Position numbers and translations under genes: made by a program | In this document: positions 38,078 to 51,053 of the stretch, one piece after another | How the letters are laid out: every line of letters begins with the position of its first letter | Numbering within the stretch: position 1 is the first letter of the stretch | DNA from: Lactarius indigo | Lineage: Eukaryota; Basidiomycota; Agaricomycetes; Russulales; Russulaceae | Assembly: GCA_025766275.1 (NCBI GenBank) | Contig: JAFKAC010000061.1 | Span: forward strand, 248,001-312,000 | Length of the DNA: 64,000 nt | Direction: 5' to 3' | Notes under the pieces: model-generated | Seen by the model: the letters and a program-made list of their open reading frames with translations, nothing else | The model's database searches: none | Told to the model about the DNA's origin: nothing

Positions 38078-39860
38078 TTCAGGGAGAACGACAGCCGGGA
38101 TAACTCGCGCTTCGAATCCTGACGATAGATGGCCCAGTGGTTAGTCAGGTGAAGGGTATTAGGTATGACATGGGTGTTAGGAAGATATGAACTTGAACTT
38201 GAAGAGCAACTTTCCTACTTTCTCGCTCGTACAGCGATCAGATGGTTATCGTATGAGTTATGACCCCAGCCCAAGGTGTGGATCGTCCAGAGATAAGATA
38301 AGTAGGGTGTTGGTCGATAGGAACATTGGCGGAGACAACGGTAGAGATCCGGAAGTGGTATAGTACAGCAAGATGAACGGCGACTCCAGTACGCTTTGTG
38401 TTTTTCTGCGTTTCTTGCCAGTGCGTACGGATCTATGTAGAGAAATGCTCCCGCGCTTTATACCCTCCTAAGCGATGTGTCGTGCACCATCGGGAAGGGC
38501 GAGGGGAAGGGCGCTGTCTCCCGAGCCGCACATTCACCTCACCGCCTCCGCAGAAACAATTTCTCGTCTTTGTGCTGGAATAATAGGAGAGGGCATTGTA
38601 TCTTAAGGAAAGGCCAACAGTGAAATTGAGAAGACGGATAACACGGTCCGAGTCTGTGTGTCACACGGGTCCAACACACGCGCTGCACAGAGCTACCACC
38701 ATCTCTGCTTAGTTACCTACTTGCGACCACTCCTCGGTCCGCCTTGTGCGGCGTCCCGACAGAAAGTTATACCGGTGCGTCCCTCATTCAGAGAGGCCGT
38801 TATCTCGTCTCAAAGAAAAATTAACGTATGGCTTGCAGCAATTGAAACGCGTCTGAAATTTACGGGGAAACGTAGAGCTCGACAATGAGATTTCATTTTC
38901 GGCATGAGTGCTCGTCACCACCTTCTCGAATCCAAATACAGGGACTTTGTCACCGACCGGTTGAATGCGTAGAAAGCTTGGGAGGCGTCTGGCAGACATC
39001 CGTGGTCTGCTTGACAGGCTAGGTGCCTCTATGCTATCCGTAAAGGACTTGGAGGTGTGTCGCTATGTGTATGCCGGAATCCCTTTATTGAATTCCTTTC
39101 CTTTGTAGCGGGTCGCCTCTAAGGCCCGAGCCCTCGCGTCTAGAGCCATTCCATCCTTCCTACCGTGCCACGTCCGTCCCAATCCGTCACCGGAAAACCC
39201 CATCTGCCAACGATCCAACGCCTTGCACCCCCTCACACGTCAGGTCAGGTCTTCTCACCACTGAGGATGCGAAGGCTCCCACAGCAGTAGCAGCGGCGGA
39301 CGTCAGCCTGCTCCTTGGCTCTGCCGCCGGATCGGAGGCCGTCTACGACCGGGGCACGCAACAGGGGGAGACAACGCGACGCCAGCATTTGCGGCGCAGG
39401 AGGTGCTGGCAGCGCAGCTAGCGCAAATGGTGGGTTAGCGCGGCTGCAACGGAACGCGGAGCACTTCCCCAGCGCGCTGGCGGCGGACCAGGGGGTGAGC
39501 GCCGCGGAGAAGGTGGGCGTGGACCTGGACATGATGAAGTAGGAGCACGTGCAGCTGTGGGACCACCGCGGGAAGGCACTCGGAACGACGGGTCTGACGA
39601 TACCAAGTGCCGTTATCCGTCGCGATTGTGTTTTTGGTCATATTTTTGTCATCGGTTCGCATGAGAGGCCATGGGAAATGAACCAGTTACTTTTCCGATT
39701 GTTCTGTGTGTGTGTCGGTGAATTTGTCGCTCGACAAACTCACGTCACCTGGTGGCAACGAGTCGGCACCTTGCTTAGCGCGTGTACTGCCTCAATGAGT
39801 CATTCTCAACTAGAAGCACGTCACATTACACTTCGGATCACCTATAAAAAAATACACGGA
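38078..39860. other. Intergenic, no supported gene
   Basis: Contains a G+C-rich patch (39250-39560) with open frames on both strands. One plus-strand phrase (AAEKVGVDLDMMK then EHVQL) faintly resembles flavoprotein fumarate reductases but is followed by a stop and loses similarity. I do not annotate it. Confidence 0.4.
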
Positions 39861-42800
39861 TTACTGTAGCGATTCTATCTCGGTGTTAATACAAGTAGTC
39901 CAACTCTGCCCATGTACGAAAGTCGAAAGATCGAGACGGGTTTCATATTCGCCAGTAACCCAGATATTACTTGGGCGATGAAGCTGTGCCCTATGTGGTG
40001 GCGGGATCCACATTAGAAGTTCACCTTTACTACCACATATCCATCCCTCCTCGTTGATCACAGAGTAGTCAGTGAAGTCGACGTGGCTTGTAGTTTCCGT
40101 ATTTCCTGTCGTAGCGTTCAACATACGAATTGTTCGATCGGAAGACCCTGAGATGATCCGGTGGCCATCAGGCGAGAATCCCACAGACGTGACCGAATGC
40201 GTGGGACCAGTAAATGGGCCGGCCTCTGTCTCTCCCGTAATCGCGTTCCATACACGAATTGTTCCATCGTCCGAGCCTGAGACGATCCGGTGGCCATCTG
40301 GCGAGAATCCCACAGACGTGACCAAATCCGTGTGACCAGTAAATGGGCCGGCCTCTGTCTCTCCCGTAGTCGCGTTCCATACACGAATTGTTTCATCGCG
40401 CGAGCCTGAGACGATCCGGTGGCCATCAGGCGAGAATCCCACAGACGTGACCAAATCCGTGTGACCAGTAAATGGGCCGGCCTCTGTCTCTCCCGTAGTT
40501 GCGTTCCATACACGAATTGTTTGATCGTCCGAGCCTGAGACGATCCGGTGGCCATCAGGCGAGAATCCCACAGACGTGACCCAATTCGTGTGACCAGTAA
40601 ATGGGCCGGCCTCTGTCTCTCCCGTAGTCGCGTTCCATACACGAATTGTTCGATCGCGCGAGCCTGAGACGATCCGGTGGCCATCAGGCGAGAATCCCAC
40701 AGACGTGACCGAATGCGTGTGACCAGTAAATGGGCCGGCCTCTGTCTCTCCCGTAGTCGCGTTCCATACACGAATTGTTCCATCGTCCGAGCCTGAGACG
40801 ATCCGGTGGCCATCTGGCGAGAATCCCACAGACGTGACCCAATCCGTGTGACCAGTAAATGGGCCGGCCTCTGTCTCTCCCGTAATCGCGTTCCACACAT
40901 GAATTGTTTCATCGTGCGAGCCTGAGACGATCCGGTGGCCATCAGGCGAGAATCCCACAGACGTGACCCAATTCGTGTGACCAGTAAATGGGCCGGCCTC
41001 TGTGTCCCCCGTAGTCGCGTTCCACACACGAATTGTTTCATCGAAAGAGCCTGAGACGATCCGGTGGCCATCAGGCGAGAATCCCACAGACGTGACCGAA
41101 TGCGTGTGACCAGTAAATGGGCCGGCCTCTGTCTCTCCCATAATCGCGTTCCATACACGAATTGTTCGATCGTGCGAGCCTGAGACGATCCGGTGGCCAT
41201 CTGGCGAGAATCCCACAGACGTGACCCAAATCGTGTGACCAGTAAATGGGCCGGCCTCTGTCTCTCCCGTAGTCGCGTTCCATACACGAATTGTTCGATC
41301 GCGCGAGCCTGAGACGATCCGGTGGCCATCAGGCGAGAATCCCACAGACGTGACCGAATGCGTGTGACCAGTAAATGGGCCGGCCTCTGTCTCTCCCATA
41401 ATCGCGTTCCATACACGAATTGTTCGATCGTGCGAGCCTGAGACGATCCGGTGGCCATCAGGCGAGAATCCCACAGACGTGACCCAATCCGTGTGACCAG
41501 TAAATGGGCCGGCCTCTGTCTCTCCCGTAGTCGCGTTCCATACACGAATTGTTCCATCGTCCGAGCCTGAGACGATGCGCTGGCCATCAGGCGAGAATCC
41601 CACAGACGTGACCAAATCCGTGTGACCAGTAAATGGGCCGGCCTCTGTCTCTCCCGTAGTCGCGTTCCATACACGAATTGTTTCATCGCGCGAGCCTGAG
41701 ACGATCCGGTGGCCATCAGGCGAGAATCCCACAGACGTGACCCAATTCGTGTGACCAGTAAATGGGCCGGCCTCTGTGTCTCCCGTAGTCGCGTTCCACA
41801 CACGAATTGTTCCATCGGAAGTCCCTGAGACAATCCGGTGGCCATCCGGTGAGATTGCAACGGAAAAGACAGAAGCCCCAACGTCTTGAATCACCATCTC
41901 CGAAGAGGGCCAATGAGATAATCGACCACGTTCCACGCGTAAAATTCGAGGAAATGAGCCGGAATAACGTGCAGAGACAAGAGAACAAGACGGCGCAAAT
42001 GGTAGAGCAGAAAGGTAGACATGTGGGGCACTCTTCGCCATGATCATCCCGAAATGCCGTATAAATACAGACGTATCATTGACGAATGATCTGAATTCAT
42101 CTAGCTCTCTTTGAGAAACCTGTTGCGATCGTAGCCGTTAGTTGGTCGCCTTACTCATACAATCAACAATTGTACTCACACCTTGACCGAAGGCCAAATA
42201 CACCACCAGAGCCGAGCACGCTGCCGAAGCAAGACCCAGATTGCTTGTCAAGCTAAGGACCTCCAACCAAAACAGAAGTTTCTTCTCGAACAAAGTTCGA
42301 AGTTTTCCGAACAGATTGTTTTCGAAACCAATATGTTTAATATGATCGTCCCAGAAACGACACGCGTACAACAGAGCAGGTGGGATGTGTTGACGAATGC
42401 GGGGGTTAAGGTCTGTAACATCCTTGTTGGCAAGATATGACGTTTCGAGCTTGCAGATGTTGAATTTGAGATCTTTGAGCAGTAGACAGAGACAGGAATC
42501 GACCAATTGATGGTGAGCGTCACGAAGGTTGACACAAAAGTTTTCACCGCTCTTCTCTTCATTTGTGAGGAAATCGCGGAACGACGTATGGAGAGGAACG
42601 ATGGGAAGGGTTTCATCAGATGAATTGACGTTGCTCAACAATGAGCCAAGCCGACGGAGTAATGTAACAATGGCTTCACTGTCGTCGTCGTCGTCGTCGT
42701 CGTGAGAGACGTGTTGTTGCAGGGCCTTGTGCAGAGTGGTCAAGGAGCGGATACTGAGCGGCTCGATTGAAGCAATGACTTGTCCCAAAACTGAGCGAAA

Positions 42801-45266
42801 AATTAGCCGTGAGTTCTCGTGAGTGAAGTATCCTTCGAGGACTTCTTTGTACAACTCGTCCAAAGGATCTTGTCCTCGGCGATCCGCGGCGGGTTTCAAA
42901 AGATGTTTTATGCACTTTGTCTTGCTCAAGCCAAACACGTCGGGAGGGTTTAATATGTATCCAGATGCGACCGCCGCCCACTGAAACAGACCCTCCGCCC
43001 TTTTCGTCAGTTCGTCGCCATAAATTTTGAACACGCCTGGACAAGTGTCTGGAGGGAGCCTGTTCTGAAGAAACGCGTAGATATCGTCGTGTATCGTAGC
43101 AGCCAGCCCCCGATCATTCATATACTTGATTTTGACGCTGGACAATCCGTCTCCGACTCGGGCGAACGCAGACACGATGGAGTGCTCAGGTCGCGAGGTG
43201 ATGAGCATACGAAAATTTGATGGCAGTTTAGAAATGGCTTTAGCAAGAAATTTGTGTAACCCGTTTTCATCGACTACATCCCCACTCTCGTCCAAGGCAT
43301 CAATTATGACAACAATAGGACCAACAAGGTGGAGATCCTTAAACGGCGCCAGGATAAGGCATTCGAACAGGGTACCGTAGTCACGAGTTCCAGTTCGAAG
43401 TGACGAGTTGTCTTTTACGACCTTTCCTAGCGCGGCTTTGAACGAAGGATAGCGGTCAGAGAGATCGCGAGCAAGAGTCGTGAACAGGTGATAAGCCTCC
43501 CGTTTTGATTGCTCCTTGCGCAAAAAGATAAAGGATGACGTAAGACGATGGATTTTGTCGAAGCGACGTGCGATCTCGTGAGCAATCGATGACTTTCCCG
43601 TGCCCGCTTGCCCAAAAAGAACGAGACAACGCTCCGAAGCGGGATCGTTCACCCAATTGTCAATAAAGTCGAGGAACCCCGTGCGTGTTCCCGTAAGACA
43701 GCCCTTGTCGGGGATGAATCGTGAACCTGTCCCATATGGGATTTCTCCGATTTTTCTATCCAGCTCTATAAGGATGGTCAGATCGATTACGTTCAAGATA
43801 TCAGGTCTACGCACCGGCGTCTGACACTCGCCTAGACACCCGCTTCAGCTGGCCAGCCATCCCGTCAAGCTGACTCGAAATGATTCCCACGTCGTCCAGA
43901 ATTTGGAGTGCGGTTATCTCCGTGGTGATCGTAGCCTCGTCCAAGAAAGCCTTTCGTTGTTCGAGAAGGGTAGCGCGGAAGTCCTCGATTTTTTTGTCAA
44001 CTTGGCTGCCAGTATTCTTCAATATTCGCTTCCCTGAAAACCGCATGTTTACGTCGGCCACTGAAATGGGTAAAGACTACGCACAGAATTGGGAATCGTT
44101 TGCGTATGATTGGATAAAGTCACAGCAATTACAGACATGTTGCAACATGAGCGTAAGGATTTGTGCCTGCCTGGAATCACGTCCGATCGCTTTGAAACGG
44201 TCTTCCTGATTTGCGAAATCGAACGCATCATGTATGGCGACAAGTAAGGTTTGGACGTTGTCGTCGCGTTGAAACTGTTCTAGTACGGTCTAGCACCCAA
44301 ATAAACATTGCATAAGTATTTCAACCGACAATAGTACAAACGGATCACCTTGGGGATCGCAGAAAATAGTCCGTGTGCCATCTTTGCAATCGGGTGGAGC
44401 TGAGTACGACATTCGGCTCCGTCAAGGATCGACCAAAGAAAAAAAGGGGGCGCCGTGACGCACTTCTGAAATTGGGCTCAACGTATCCACGACCCACTTG
44501 ATCCTCACGAGAGCACCTTCCCATTTATTCGAAAGATTAATTGTTGTTATATCTTTGTCGGCATCACGGAGAGCATTCTCGGGAGGTGACACAATGACCG
44601 TCAAGTAGAGCGTAACCGGCTGGCTCAACTGTCCAGACTGTCCGTCGTGGTTGGTGAGGACAAATGGGACTTCTACACCAAAGATGTTCAGCTAATCGGG
44701 TAAGTAAGGTTTCCAATAAGATACTCACCGCTTTGTGTTTCGACAGGTATTGTCATCGCATGCGTTCCGATAAGGACATCTGCGTGCAAGCGCCGCTTCT
44801 CATAAAGATGCAGTATAAGATGTGACGACGGTTGCATAGAACTGAGCCGAACTTTTAGTCAAAAAGTAAGACTGAAAAAGAAAAGTCTTACAAGGGGCCA
44901 AGCGTCTGGTCCCAGCGCGCCGTCGGTCCATCAATCTGGACGCTTTTCGTCTTCTTCAATGTCACTTCATTGGTTACAGTGACATAGAACCGTCTCTTCG
45001 GGCTGAGCTGTTTTTTGATACTTGGGAGGTCGTGTGCCCGGAGGACTAACAAAGGGGGTAAACGGCTATCGAGGTATCGACGAGTTAGGAATTCAGTACA
45101 TACCAATCACCTCAACACGGGATAGGCTTCCCTGCGATTCGGCGATTTGAGAGCTGTCCAAGGACAGTTATTGAGCGAGCATCGCTACACAAAAGAAAGG
45201 ATCGACATACCCTCTTCCTGAGATTCGCGATGCTGAGGGACCTGGGCTAGAGTAGTGGGTCACCAT
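39861..45266 (-). CDS. STAND/NLR-like protein: C2, NACHT, 14 WD40 repeats
   Basis: Multi-exon gene. The start MVTHYSSPGPSASRISGRG splices to SQIAESQGSLSRVEVI and then to a C2-like domain (VLRAHDLPSIKKQ, RRFYVTVTNEVTLKKTKSVQ, LILHLYEKRRLHADVLIG). A helical linker follows (LDGMAGQLKRVSRRVSDA). NACHT: GSRFIPDKGCLTGTRTGFLD, Walker A FGQAGTGKSS, Walker B VVIIDALDES, ITSRPEHSI, plus an Asp tract encoded by a gtc repeat at 42677-42703. A 60-nt GTGAGT intron (42179-42120) leads to RHFGMIMAKS and 14 tandem WD40 repeats (about 41900-40080) of 43 residues, then a closing DUF-like tail. Homologues such as Podospora HET-E control heterokaryon incompatibility. Frame is intact throughout; WD repeats are nearly identical at the DNA level. 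Confidence 0.88.
40110..41880 (-). repeat. 129-bp tandem repeats encoding WD40 units
   Basis: The unit is 129 bp, repeated about 14 times and differing by only a few bases per unit, such as the changing codons in SGSxDxTI and GHTxx. Conserved core phrases are tcaggcgagaatcccacaga and gtaaatgggccggcctctgt. Repeat phase matches the WD40 unit exactly, so copy number can change without breaking the frame. Confidence 0.95.
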
Positions 45267-48200
45267 CAAGAAGGTCACGAGATAATAATTATCTACGCAC
45301 GAATTCAAGGACGGTTGCCCGTGCTCCAAATGTTGCCCAGCGGCCATACTGGATAGAAGAGTATTTTGGAGGCTGGAGTGATGGGGGATAGAGTGAGCGT
45401 GGGATCCGAGCGTCTAGGTGAGCACCAGCTGTCCACGCGATAACGCCCAACCCACGCCGTGGAATTGCGAATGCTCCGACAGTTATCAAGGGTATTGTCC
45501 ACCGGGGGGCTAGGAATGATTTCAATCAAACGAAGGGGACTGGAAGGGTCGCGCTCTTGGTTGCGGTAACATCTATGTAGTCATCCCGTCTCAGGCTATT
45601 GGTCTGAACCCAGAGGTAATAACATCGTGCAGCAGGGCTAGACTGGTGTAAAGGTCGGGCGATAGGGGTGATCCGGCTAAGTGGGCCGGTCAGGTGATGA
45701 GATCCGAAGAGCCGGTTCGATTGGCAATGAGAAAAGCGCGAAGTCGAATAATGAGAGAGCACGAGCGAAGATGTACAAAGGCGAAGGTAGTTCGCTTTGG
45801 AGAGGAGTTCAAGAGGCACACGAGAGGGATAGAGGAAAAACAACTGGATAATGATTCGAGTACATACGAGCGCGTTTAAATACAGTTTAGATACGTTTTT
45901 AAGGATAATAGTAGTAAAGTAAAGTAAAGAAGATACAAATACGCATGGGCCTTTTGCAGGCATGAAACAGGAGTGTACATGACGAAGCGGTGTCGAGAAA
46001 TGGGGCAGAAAGGGGCGCAAGACCCCTATGAGACTTGAGGCGTTTGAATCGAAATGGATACGGAGATGAAAGATGTTGAGCCGCCGCACATTACCGTGGC
46101 GGTGTTGTTTGGTGGGGTTCGAGTCGGCCGGGTCGAGCGTGCCGAAATGCAACATAGACTATCATATATCATTCGCTAGCTCATGTTTTTCGTGTTTTTT
46201 CTTCGAACGTACGAAATACTGCGCCGTTAGTGGCAACTAGGGTCCACTTGGTTGGCATCCCCCATAAATTCAGGTGTAAATAAACTTAGAGTGAACAGCA
46301 GGTGCGGTGCAGTCAAGGCTCTGTTTTATACAGCTTGGTACACACTTTACCGTGAGTACTGTCAGATCCAGTCATGCTCGTATCATGATGGCTGACTAAT
46401 GTCCTGCACAGCTGCTTATATAATGCAGGGTGTTGTTGTATGTGTGGCACCCAACTGATGGACCGAGACCCTTTCCCCGTGAACCAGATACACTCGCTCC
46501 TTACTCCAAACCGTTACTCTTACTCCTCCTACTAAGTCATTCTCTTGGATAGGGCAGACATTTATATGAGATTCGTAACCATCCTTCTTCTCGTTGATGG
46601 CCCTGGTTTCGGTAAGTCCTTCATATCATATTGATCAAGGGCCAACTCAGACCCTGTCGTTACCCGTCGTTTTGTACCCTTACGGCCACAGCGAACCCCT
46701 CTATGTCACGATTGTGGCCAAAGATGTCTCCCCTATGTCCCTCCCGTACGCTACAGCGCACGCTTGACCAGCCGCCACCCGTGGGTTCTTCGATGGTCCG
46801 CCGAAGCCCAATGCGCCATCTCTGTAAGAACATGCAGGGGACCTTGCAGGGCACTGCCTGGCGCCTGCTAGTGTTCATCAGAATAGGGGGGCCCAGACTG
46901 GCTGTCACTGCGCCCATGCATGGTGGCGGCGTAATGCGCATCCGCATCACCACCACGAGTCTAGCGTCGCACAAGTTCGCTCCGCTCCCTGTCATCGAGG
47001 TATTCGCGCCCATTCCAGGCGGTCCGGGGGATGGTGGCAACTACGTCACCATATTGCCTATTTCTTACCCGGTGTAACAGCCTTATGAGGGCCGATTCAA
47101 TGGCCCATTCTTCCACCGAGTCTACCATGCACTGGCGCTTGTAGGGACGATTGTCACCTTTGCTCTCGGTGCGTTATTTCTTTTGACGCTATCTTGGTTG
47201 GCACTGTCAACCTTGTTTTAGGTAAGGTGTGAGATCAGTGTCCTTGTGCACATGTTCTGGGTTTTGGTGGGGTTGCTCGTCCGTGCCCTTTGCAGCTACC
47301 CTGTTCCGATCGTGGCCAGTTTGCACACCTGTGGAACAAGACGGCTGGTTGTGGGCTGCGGTTTATCGGATGTGCATCAACATTGGTGCGCAATGACTAT
47401 TGATTTTTTACTGCGTCATTCACACTCTCGGCAGCTTTCTTCCGGCTACGCTCACGCGACCCAGCGTTGGTTACCGTGCGCGAAATGCCGGTGCTAGGAA
47501 TCTGCTCGTAGCTATGTCCCTCACGACAGGGGCCTTTCCATGTCTTCCGCAAGCGTGGAGCCGCTCACCACTGTGCAGGAGTTTTGCCAAGGCCTGGACG
47601 AGCTTAGCCTTCTTGAGGGGTTTTCCGCAGGTGCAGCGTCCCCGTTGCCAACCTGTCCTCCACGATGCTAACCCTTGCTACCCGTGCTACCCTCCGCAGA
47701 TCGTCTTGTTGTACATCCTTCGATGTTCCTTACTTCCGCATGCGTACCGTGTTTGTTCCATATCTTATTTGGTGATATCCATCCCTGCCACCCTCGACTG
47801 CACTCACGACTGGCAGTGTAGAGCATCCAGGCCAAGCACCAGAAGGATCCTTTGTCGATATCCGAATGCGCTCTTCGGCGTGTCCCCATCTTCCCTGGGT
47901 GAGGAGTTACGATGATTGCCAGTCACAATCACCCGTGCCGCGGCAGCCTTTCTCAGACTGCCTTATACGGAAACGACACCGTGTCGAAGGTGGTGGGTGG
48001 AATGGAACAGCGTTTGTTCCCAACGGAAAACGGAACCGTTTCCTTCACACTGGAACTACGTGCTCGACCTCGCCTCGCAGCGGTCACCGGCAGCGGGCTA
48101 GACAGATGGTGAAGTGCCGCCGGAATGTTCCCCCTTTCGCCGTTCGCTACTATCACTACCCCACGTATCTTATCGACCATCCCAGATGACTTGAGAACGA

Positions 48201-49220
48201 ACTTCTCACCATCCAACTTGCTCTTACCTTCTCCTTTCACCCGTCGGGCACATTTTTGGAGTCAAAGATGTTCCCTGTTTGTGGACTTTGCTGAGCAACT
48301 GACTTTTTTTCACTGTTTGAATTCACAGCTCCCTTCAACGTCGTCGTTGTATTTCACTCTTCACAATATCGCTTTTATTTTTATTTCCCTTCTTTGCCTT
48401 CCTTTGACTGTCTCTGTCACTTTGACATCTTCAGCGTATGGGCATTTTGGTCTTCCCTCTCTACTGCTTCCTGTCATTGTGTACTGAATTGCGCAATAAT
48501 ACACACTCTCAACAAGCACTGTTTTCGTAAACACGCTCAGACTGTTTGGTCCAGTCGATGCAGGACGTTGGCTATATATGCTCAAATCGCGTTCATACTT
48601 CGTTCTATTGATGGCCCCTTCAGAGAACGCATCGTCTGTCCAGCTATGTTTGGGCTGCGAATGGTTTCTCATCTGCAGCGTAATTCAATTCCGCCTCCGA
48701 TACTCGCACTCGCGTCTGCCTTTGTTTGCTTTACTTTGTCCGAAATCAGGATCACTTTCTCACACACATTGGGCCCGGATAGAGCCTCCGCGGCTTTTCC
48801 TCGCGTTCGTTCGCGTTCATAAGGTCACAGAATGACACCTCCGAGTCCGCCTCCATGACGCATCTCTTTTACACCGCCACTTCTCAACGACATCACGTTA
48901 TCTCCCCATAGGAATCGCATTCCAGGTCAAAGAATTTACGACGTAGTACGAATATTTTGCTGGCGTCTCATATTACTTCTCACACTCCGGGTGCCCCCCC
49001 TCGGAACCCCGATAGATTGCCTAACGTGAGCGATGCCGGCGAGGAAAAGTAATTTGTGTTTGTCTTCGCCATACCTCCGTCCGAATCTTTTCTCTTTCTT
49101 GATTTGTGTGATCATCAAATGGCTGCTCATTCGCCCGAACAGAAGGTGAACTACAACGCTTGCCCCACAGAGACGTAGTCCTTATGAAAAAAGGGGGACT
49201 CCACAATCACATCGGCCCTC
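45267..49220. other. Long region without a confident gene
   Basis: The plus strand holds open frames at 46562-47077 (beginning MRFVTILLLVDGPGF), a hydrophobic stretch near 47130-47215 (ALALVGTIVTFALGALFL) and 47912-48112 (YGNDTVSKVVGG, LFPTENGTVSFTLEL). Together these could be exons of an unknown secreted or membrane protein, but no start, splice chain or family is secure. The minus-strand ORF 45526-46155 has the look of chance. Much of 47500-48800 is pyrimidine-rich. Confidence 0.3.
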
Positions 49221-50801
49221 TCATTCTCGGTCCCCATTTGCGGCTGTTTGGACAAAAATACGAAATGGGCAAATCCCAAAACAAATCCTGCCGGTCGCGC
49301 CTCGCGGCCGACATCCGTAGTTTCTGCGTCGCATGGCGAAATCGTCCATGCGGCCGCGGATGTCCTCAAATTCGCCAATGCAATTGTCACACCCGCAGCA
49401 CCCGTGTTCTGTCGTGCAAGGCGTGTTGTACACGACGCTGTAATTCGGATTGACGCCGATAGGGTACGCGTCTTGCATCAGAATAGACGTCCCAGCAGCG
49501 TAGTCAGAGAAGAAGTAATCCTGGCAGTTGAGAACGAGGGATGACGGTCGGTAAGGATCAAGCGAGCTGATGAGGGTAGCAGCAGACGCAGGCGCCGCAA
49601 GAGGGTCCTGAGAGCCATCAGGTTCATCTGCCGTGTAGTACAGTAGAAGGTTCGTCCGGTTCCTGAGCGATGAAACTTGTTCCGTGACTAATGTCGAATT
49701 CATGTAATCCCTAGTGACTAAATTTAAGAGTCTGGACAAGCAGTACAGAGGGAGGACTGACCAGCGCATATCGTACATTAGCCATAAACCTAGCTCCTCC
49801 ATCTTGTCAACCATACGATTGAACGCCGTCAAATTGTTAAAGGGCGGAATGGGGTGCACCTGTACATGCCGACGCTTTATTGGACAAATGCAGTTGCTTA
49901 AGCACACTCACCACGTTGATTCTGAAGTGAAATCATGAGCTATTGGTCGATTCGTGAAAGTTGGGAACCTCACGTACCCTTGGCGCTTAAGCACCTCTAG
50001 TACTTCGTCGTTTCCTTCTAGATAACCTCCAAATTGTGTATAGAAGCCGACAGGGAATATTGGTTCATACGGATCCTGCGTACGCGCCCGCTTTGCAAGG
50101 AGACCACCTGTTCGTTGGTCGAGTTTCGTGATGGAGCCTATGGAATCAGGAGGCGGCGGGAGGTAAACCAGGTTTGAGGGAGCGGACGTGAAATTCTGTT
50201 CGGGTGACAACAGCGTCGCGGTGCAAGTCAGGGAATACGGCTCCGAGCGGGGAGACATCGCAGATAGAGAGAATGGAATGGTAGCGGATCCATTCAAGGT
50301 GACGGTTCCCGAAGTTAGAGGCATTCCGTCAACGGACACGTTCACAAATAATTCAGCGTCTAGAGAGGAGGGAATGATCAGAGGTTGTGCTCCCGCAATT
50401 TCCTTGTTCCGCACAAGGGCGTCTACAATGATCAAGCTAGAAGAATTGTCTGCGAGGTCATCGGGGAGGAAAGGCGTGAGAGCAGCGTTGCATCTTGGGA
50501 CCAATTGAGGCATTGTGGTCGTCGCCGGGAGGGGAAATTGACCTTCAGGGGGATCGATAGGTTGGCCAGCTCTGTACTCTTTGCCACACCTAAGTAATCC
50601 CATGAGCCCCGGTCCTGTCATAGAGTAAATACTCGCACCATTTCCCTTTCCACTCCCCCGCGAAAACTGAGTGAGCGAGGAGCAGGAACAAAAGTACCCG
50701 CATGATTCTGACCGGTGGATCTGATTCTGGTAGAACGCAGGACGGGGGCGCCGGGTCAATGGGACACTATAATGGGGAAAGCAGTCCATACTGCCTAACA
50801 C
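49221..50801 (-). CDS. Glycoside-hydrolase-like (alpha/beta)8 protein, 3' end missing
   Basis: Likely secreted enzyme of the glycoside hydrolase superfamily, family not assigned. The long first exon includes DSIGSITKLDQRTGGLLAKR and DPYEPIFPVGFYTQFGGYLEG (start of the barrel). After GT-AG introns it reads QGINV, then VHPIPPFNNLTAFNRMVDKM, EELGLWLMYDMRW, DYMNSTLVTEQVSSLRNRTN, LLLYYTADEPDG, LDPYRPSSLVLNCQDYFFSD, DAYPIGVNPNYSVVYNTPC and GEFEDIRGRMDDFA. The Asp-Glu of TADEPDG is a candidate catalytic region. Downstream the frame runs into unrelated sequence: the last barrel strands and the beta-sandwich are absent here but appear at 37497-38077. The 5' end is also uncertain; the frame is open upstream of 50801 (GVCYITNVTV), about 250 bp from the retrotransposon. 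Confidence 0.62.
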
Positions 50802-51048
50802 CGTGACATTGGTGATGTAGCAGACACCAGGAACGGGTCCAATTATGTAAGCAAAGACACACTTCCCTAGGTCTCACCGTCTCGACTTGAAATATCAATC
50901 ATAAAAGTTTTTCGTCAAGAAATATGTTCTGGGTGGCGAGCCCCTGGGTTCTTTACTTTACAGAGACCCTATGTGGCACTACTATTGTGCCCGTACTTAT
51001 GCAAACAAAACCAATGAACATTTTCACTACTACTAACTTCAAGTACGC

Positions 51049-51053
51049 CTTGA
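51049..51053 (+). repeat. Target-site duplication, left (cttga)
   Basis: Five bases cttga directly before the 5' LTR, repeated at 58749-58753 after the 3' LTR. Confidence 0.9.

Noticed and set aside
39245..39606. Possible fumarate-reductase fragment on the plus strand
   Set aside because: Only about 20 residues resemble the family, an in-frame stop follows and neighbouring conserved blocks are absent.
40110..41880. Regular direct repeats as a CRISPR-like array
   Set aside because: Repeat units are contiguous, 129 bp, coding and in phase with WD40 repeats in a eukaryotic gene.
40118..41881. A 587-codon ORF in a second frame through the WD40 array, plus several 70-codon ORFs in the third frame
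   Set aside because: These are shadow frames of a 129-bp repeat divisible by three; a stop-free unit stays stop-free in every copy. The composition (RLWDSRLMATGSSQAR) is not protein-like.
45526..46155. 209-codon minus-strand ORF
   Set aside because: No recognisable domain; His/Ser/Leu-rich composition and no splice partners. Probably chance.
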